From: Fidelibacterota bacterium
GTDB taxonomy: Bacteria; Fidelibacterota; Marinisomatia; SCGC-AAA003-L08; D37C17
NCBI GenBank assembly: GCA_002704685.1
Contig: PAHD01000006.1
Location: 23,440-32,732, forward strand
Reading direction: 5' to 3'
Length of the DNA: 9,293 bases
Shown: piece by piece, positions 7,550-9,293 of the stretch
Layout: every line of letters starts with the position of its first letter
How positions within the stretch are numbered: position 1 is the first letter of the stretch
Translations under genes and position numbers: made by a program
Notes under the pieces: generated by a model
Seen by the model: the letters and a program-made list of their open reading frames with translations, nothing else
The model's database searches: none
What the model was told of the DNA's origin: nothing

Positions 7550-7906
7550 CTGAATTTTATAAATATACCTGATTCTGATGATTTACTCTTATCTGAATGT
7601 AAAATAGAAACTTTTAGATCAAGCGGTAAAGGTGGACAGCATGCTAACAAAACAGAATCTGCAGTAAGATTAACACATATTAAATCTGGTATACAAGTCA
7701 TGTGCCAAGATGAGAGAAGTCAATATTTAAATAAAATTAAATGTATAAAAGAGATTCGACGTAGAATAAAAAAAAGTAATTTTAGACCTCCCAAAAGAAT
7801 AAAAACTAAACCAACTAAATCATCTATCGAAAAGCGTTTATCAGAAAAAAAATATCATTCTGAAAAAAAGAAAAATAGAAAAAATCCTGATATTAATAGT
7901 TATTAA
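7550..7906 (+). CDS. Small GGQ-domain peptide chain release factor-like protein (ArfB / C12orf65 type)
   Basis: Proteins of this type hydrolyse peptidyl-tRNA on stalled ribosomes with a class I release-factor GGQ domain but without the codon-recognition domain. From the CTG at 7550 the product has 118 residues. IPDSDDLLL is followed by RSSGKGGQHANKTESAVRL at 23-41, containing the catalytic Gly28-Gly29-Gln30, and then by CQDERSQYLNK. The last 55 or so residues are very basic (RRRIKKSN, PPKRIKTKPTKSS, KKYHSEKKKNRK), as in the ribosome-binding tails of ArfB-like factors. The first ATG in frame (7700) lies beyond the GGQ motif and would remove the active site, so it cannot be the true start. CTG is the only near-cognate NTG codon ahead of the motif and has a ribosome binding site. 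A +1 frameshift from the methyltransferase gene is a less likely alternative. The gene is the last of the xth group and ends 1 bp from the convergent GGT gene. Confidence 0.85.
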   Translation: MNFINIPDSDDLLLSECKIETFRSSGKGGQHANKTESAVRLTHIKSGIQVMCQDERSQYLNKIKCIKEIRRRIKKSNFRPPKRIKTKPTKSSIEKRLSEKKYHSEKKKNRKNPDINSY

Positions 7907-7907
7907 A

Positions 7908-9293
7908 TCAATCAATTATACTATATCCACCTCTTCTTTCATCAGCAACAGATGATTTTGGACTCACTGCATTTACTCCTCCAAAAAACAAACTCTTTTT
8001 CTTAAAAGGTTTAAGTCTAATATTACTTTTATTTATATTGAACTCAGTATTTGATTCATAAAACAATGTATCGCCTTCAAGGTGTAATCTAGATTTAGAT
8101 ATTGAATCTTTGAGACTCATTTTGTGAATTAGTAAATTTAAAATTACTTGAATGTTTGCTGATCGTATTCTATTACTCCCTCCACTTCCAAAAATAAATT
8201 TTAGCTTATTATTTTTTGTTATAATTATAGGAGATATCATAGTTGGGAGTCTCCTCTTTTTATTCCAATTATGAAATCCGAAAGGATTTAAATCTTCCTC
8301 ACCAAGCATATTATTCATCATTATGCCATATTCTGGGATAGTGTATCCACAACCTTCGCCATTGGTAGTTGTTATACTAGCAGCATTATTTTCTTTATCT
8401 ATAATACTTACATGAGTTGTTGATCCAAATCCATCAATTGGTTTAGAAAAATCTAGGCTATTGTTTTTAAAATGATTTAAAAATTTCTTAAAATTTTTAT
8501 GATCAAATATTTTATTTATTTCATTTTCTAAATTTGGATTGATGCAAGTTTTTTCTCTTGCTTTTGATGTAATATCCATTGCGCTTATTAAGGAGTTATT
8601 ATCAATTTTAAATCCTGATTCTCTTAAAATTTTTAATAAAAAAATAATAAGAGGACCTCCATGTGATGGAGAAGAATTAGTATAAATTGTATGATTATTA
8701 AAATTAGTTGATTCCGCTTTTCTTTCAAATGTTTGATAATCTGAAAAATCATTTTTACTAAGGTTACTTTTATTATCTAAAAATTTTAGAATGATATTTA
8801 AGCCATCTCCTTTATAAAAATAATTATGACCTTCTTTAATTAATATTGAAAGAAAGTTCCCAAATTCAATATTTTTAAATGTATCACCTTCTTTTAAGAG
8901 TTTATTATTTTTAAAAAATAAATTATTGGTAGAGTTATCATATTCAAGAATTGGTTTGATAAGACTCATAATATATCCTTGATAACTTGTGATTGTAACA
9001 CCATTATTTGCTATATAGATAGCATTTTGAAGTACATCTTTTATATCAAGTTTTCCATATTTCTTTTGTATTTCAATTAGGCCCATTAGATTTCCTGGTG
9101 TTGCGATTGACCCTAAACCAATATTAAATTTTTGTGAAGTTTCACCAAAATCAACATTTATGTTAAAAAATTCACAATTTTTATTGTTTTTAATAGGTGA
9201 ATTAACAAAAAAATCATAAATGAAAGGTGTAGAATTTTGCTTAACTCCTAACATGGTCCCTCCACCAAAGGCTCCAGTAAGAGCAAATTCAGA
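7908..9293 (-). CDS. Gamma-glutamyltransferase-family protein, Ntn-hydrolase (5' end outside window)
   Basis: This family makes a self-cleaving precursor that splits into two chains; the new N-terminal threonine transfers or hydrolyses gamma-glutamyl groups. The frame stays open from the window edge (residues SEFALTGAFGGGTML), so the ATG at 9254-9252 is internal and 461 residues are visible. Landmarks are the glycine-rich GAFGGGTM, GLGSIATPGNLMGL, FYKGD, SPSHGG, then FGSTTHVSII with the expected nucleophile Thr at 8418-8420. ITTTNGEGCGYTIPEYGIMMNNM, GSGGSNRIRSA, SRLHLEG and DERRGGYS follow. The arginine that binds the glutamyl carboxylate (D-x-R-E-x-A-P in E. coli GGT) is replaced: here D-F-F-V-N-S-P. 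The family's GSPGG reads GSGGS. It therefore belongs to a divergent GGT-like subgroup whose substrate is uncertain. A signal peptide, if any, lies outside the window. Confidence 0.88.
   Translation of the reverse strand, partial: SEFALTGAFGGGTMLGVKQNSTPFIYDFFVNSPIKNNKNCEFFNINVDFGETSQKFNIGLGSIATPGNLMGLIEIQKKYGKLDIKDVLQNAIYIANNGVTITSYQGYIMSLIKPILEYDNSTNNLFFKNNKLLKEGDTFKNIEFGNFLSILIKEGHNYFYKGDGLNIILKFLDNKSNLSKNDFSDYQTFERKAESTNFNNHTIYTNSSPSHGGPLIIFLLKILRESGFKIDNNSLISAMDITSKAREKTCINPNLENEINKIFDHKNFKKFLNHFKNNSLDFSKPIDGFGSTTHVSIIDKENNAASITTTNGEGCGYTIPEYGIMMNNMLGEEDLNPFGFHNWNKKRRLPTMISPIIITKNNKLKFIFGSGGSNRIRSANIQVILNLLIHKMSLKDSISKSRLHLEGDTLFYESNTEFNINKSNIRLKPFKKKSLFFGGVNAVSPKSSVADERRGGYSIID

Noticed and set aside
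7700..7906. A 68-residue basic protein starting at the ATG at 7700
   Set aside because: It is only the tail of the release-factor-like protein; the conserved GGQ domain reads straight into it from upstream in the same frame.
9252..9254. ATG as the start of the GGT-family gene
   Set aside because: The frame is open to the window edge and the upstream residues (ALTGAFGGG) match the conserved glycine-rich N-terminal region of the family, so the true start lies outside.
1..9293. CRISPR, defence, phage or transposon content
   Set aside because: No regularly spaced repeats, transposase, integrase, terminal inverted repeats or defence-type domains are visible; every gene belongs to a housekeeping, envelope or secreted-enzyme family.

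Overview
The window is very AT-rich, densely coded bacterial DNA from a diderm (Gram-negative-type) organism. An LptD-type outer-membrane LPS assembly protein shows the double membrane. The LptD variant, with a TTC-x4-P-H-Y-Y motif and a C-terminal HCWEF segment, resembles what I recall from the FCB group (Bacteroidota, Chlorobi, Marinimicrobia and relatives). A secreted lysyl-endopeptidase-like protease and the low G+C would suit a marine lineage such as Ca. Marinimicrobia, but that assignment is inference from style and not from a marker gene.

Layout. At the left edge, a minus-strand gene (1-698, 3' end missing) encodes the signal peptide, propeptide and first mature residues of a Lys-C-like serine protease. 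A 169-bp divergent spacer follows. A plus-strand run then fills 868-7906: lptD (868-4164), a PTS EIIA/PtsN-like gene (4172-4651), hisS (4654-5910), a 124-bp gap, an exodeoxyribonuclease III / AP endonuclease gene with a TTG start (6035-6787), a TrmH/SpoU RNA methyltransferase (6784-7548), and a small GGQ-domain release-factor-like gene (7550-7906) whose only plausible start is CTG. A minus-strand gamma-glutamyltransferase-family gene (7908-9293, 5' end missing) converges on it with a single base between the stop codons.

How the genes fit together. lptD, the EIIA gene and hisS are separated by 7 and 2 bp and probably form one transcript: envelope assembly, a PTS-type regulator and tRNA charging. 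The nuclease, methyltransferase and release-factor-like genes form a second tight group (4-bp overlap, then 1-bp gap), with a repair enzyme followed by two translation-related proteins. The two minus-strand flanking genes encode enzymes acting on protein or peptide substrates and are independent units.

I see no mobile element, CRISPR array, tRNA, rRNA or convincing terminator. All genes fall into recognisable families and I found no wholly new system. The most interesting points are departures from family norms: the displaced active-site histidine of the EIIA protein, the CTG start of the release-factor-like gene, the missing substrate-binding arginine of the GGT homologue, and an Asp-rich calcium-site-like loop in LptD.
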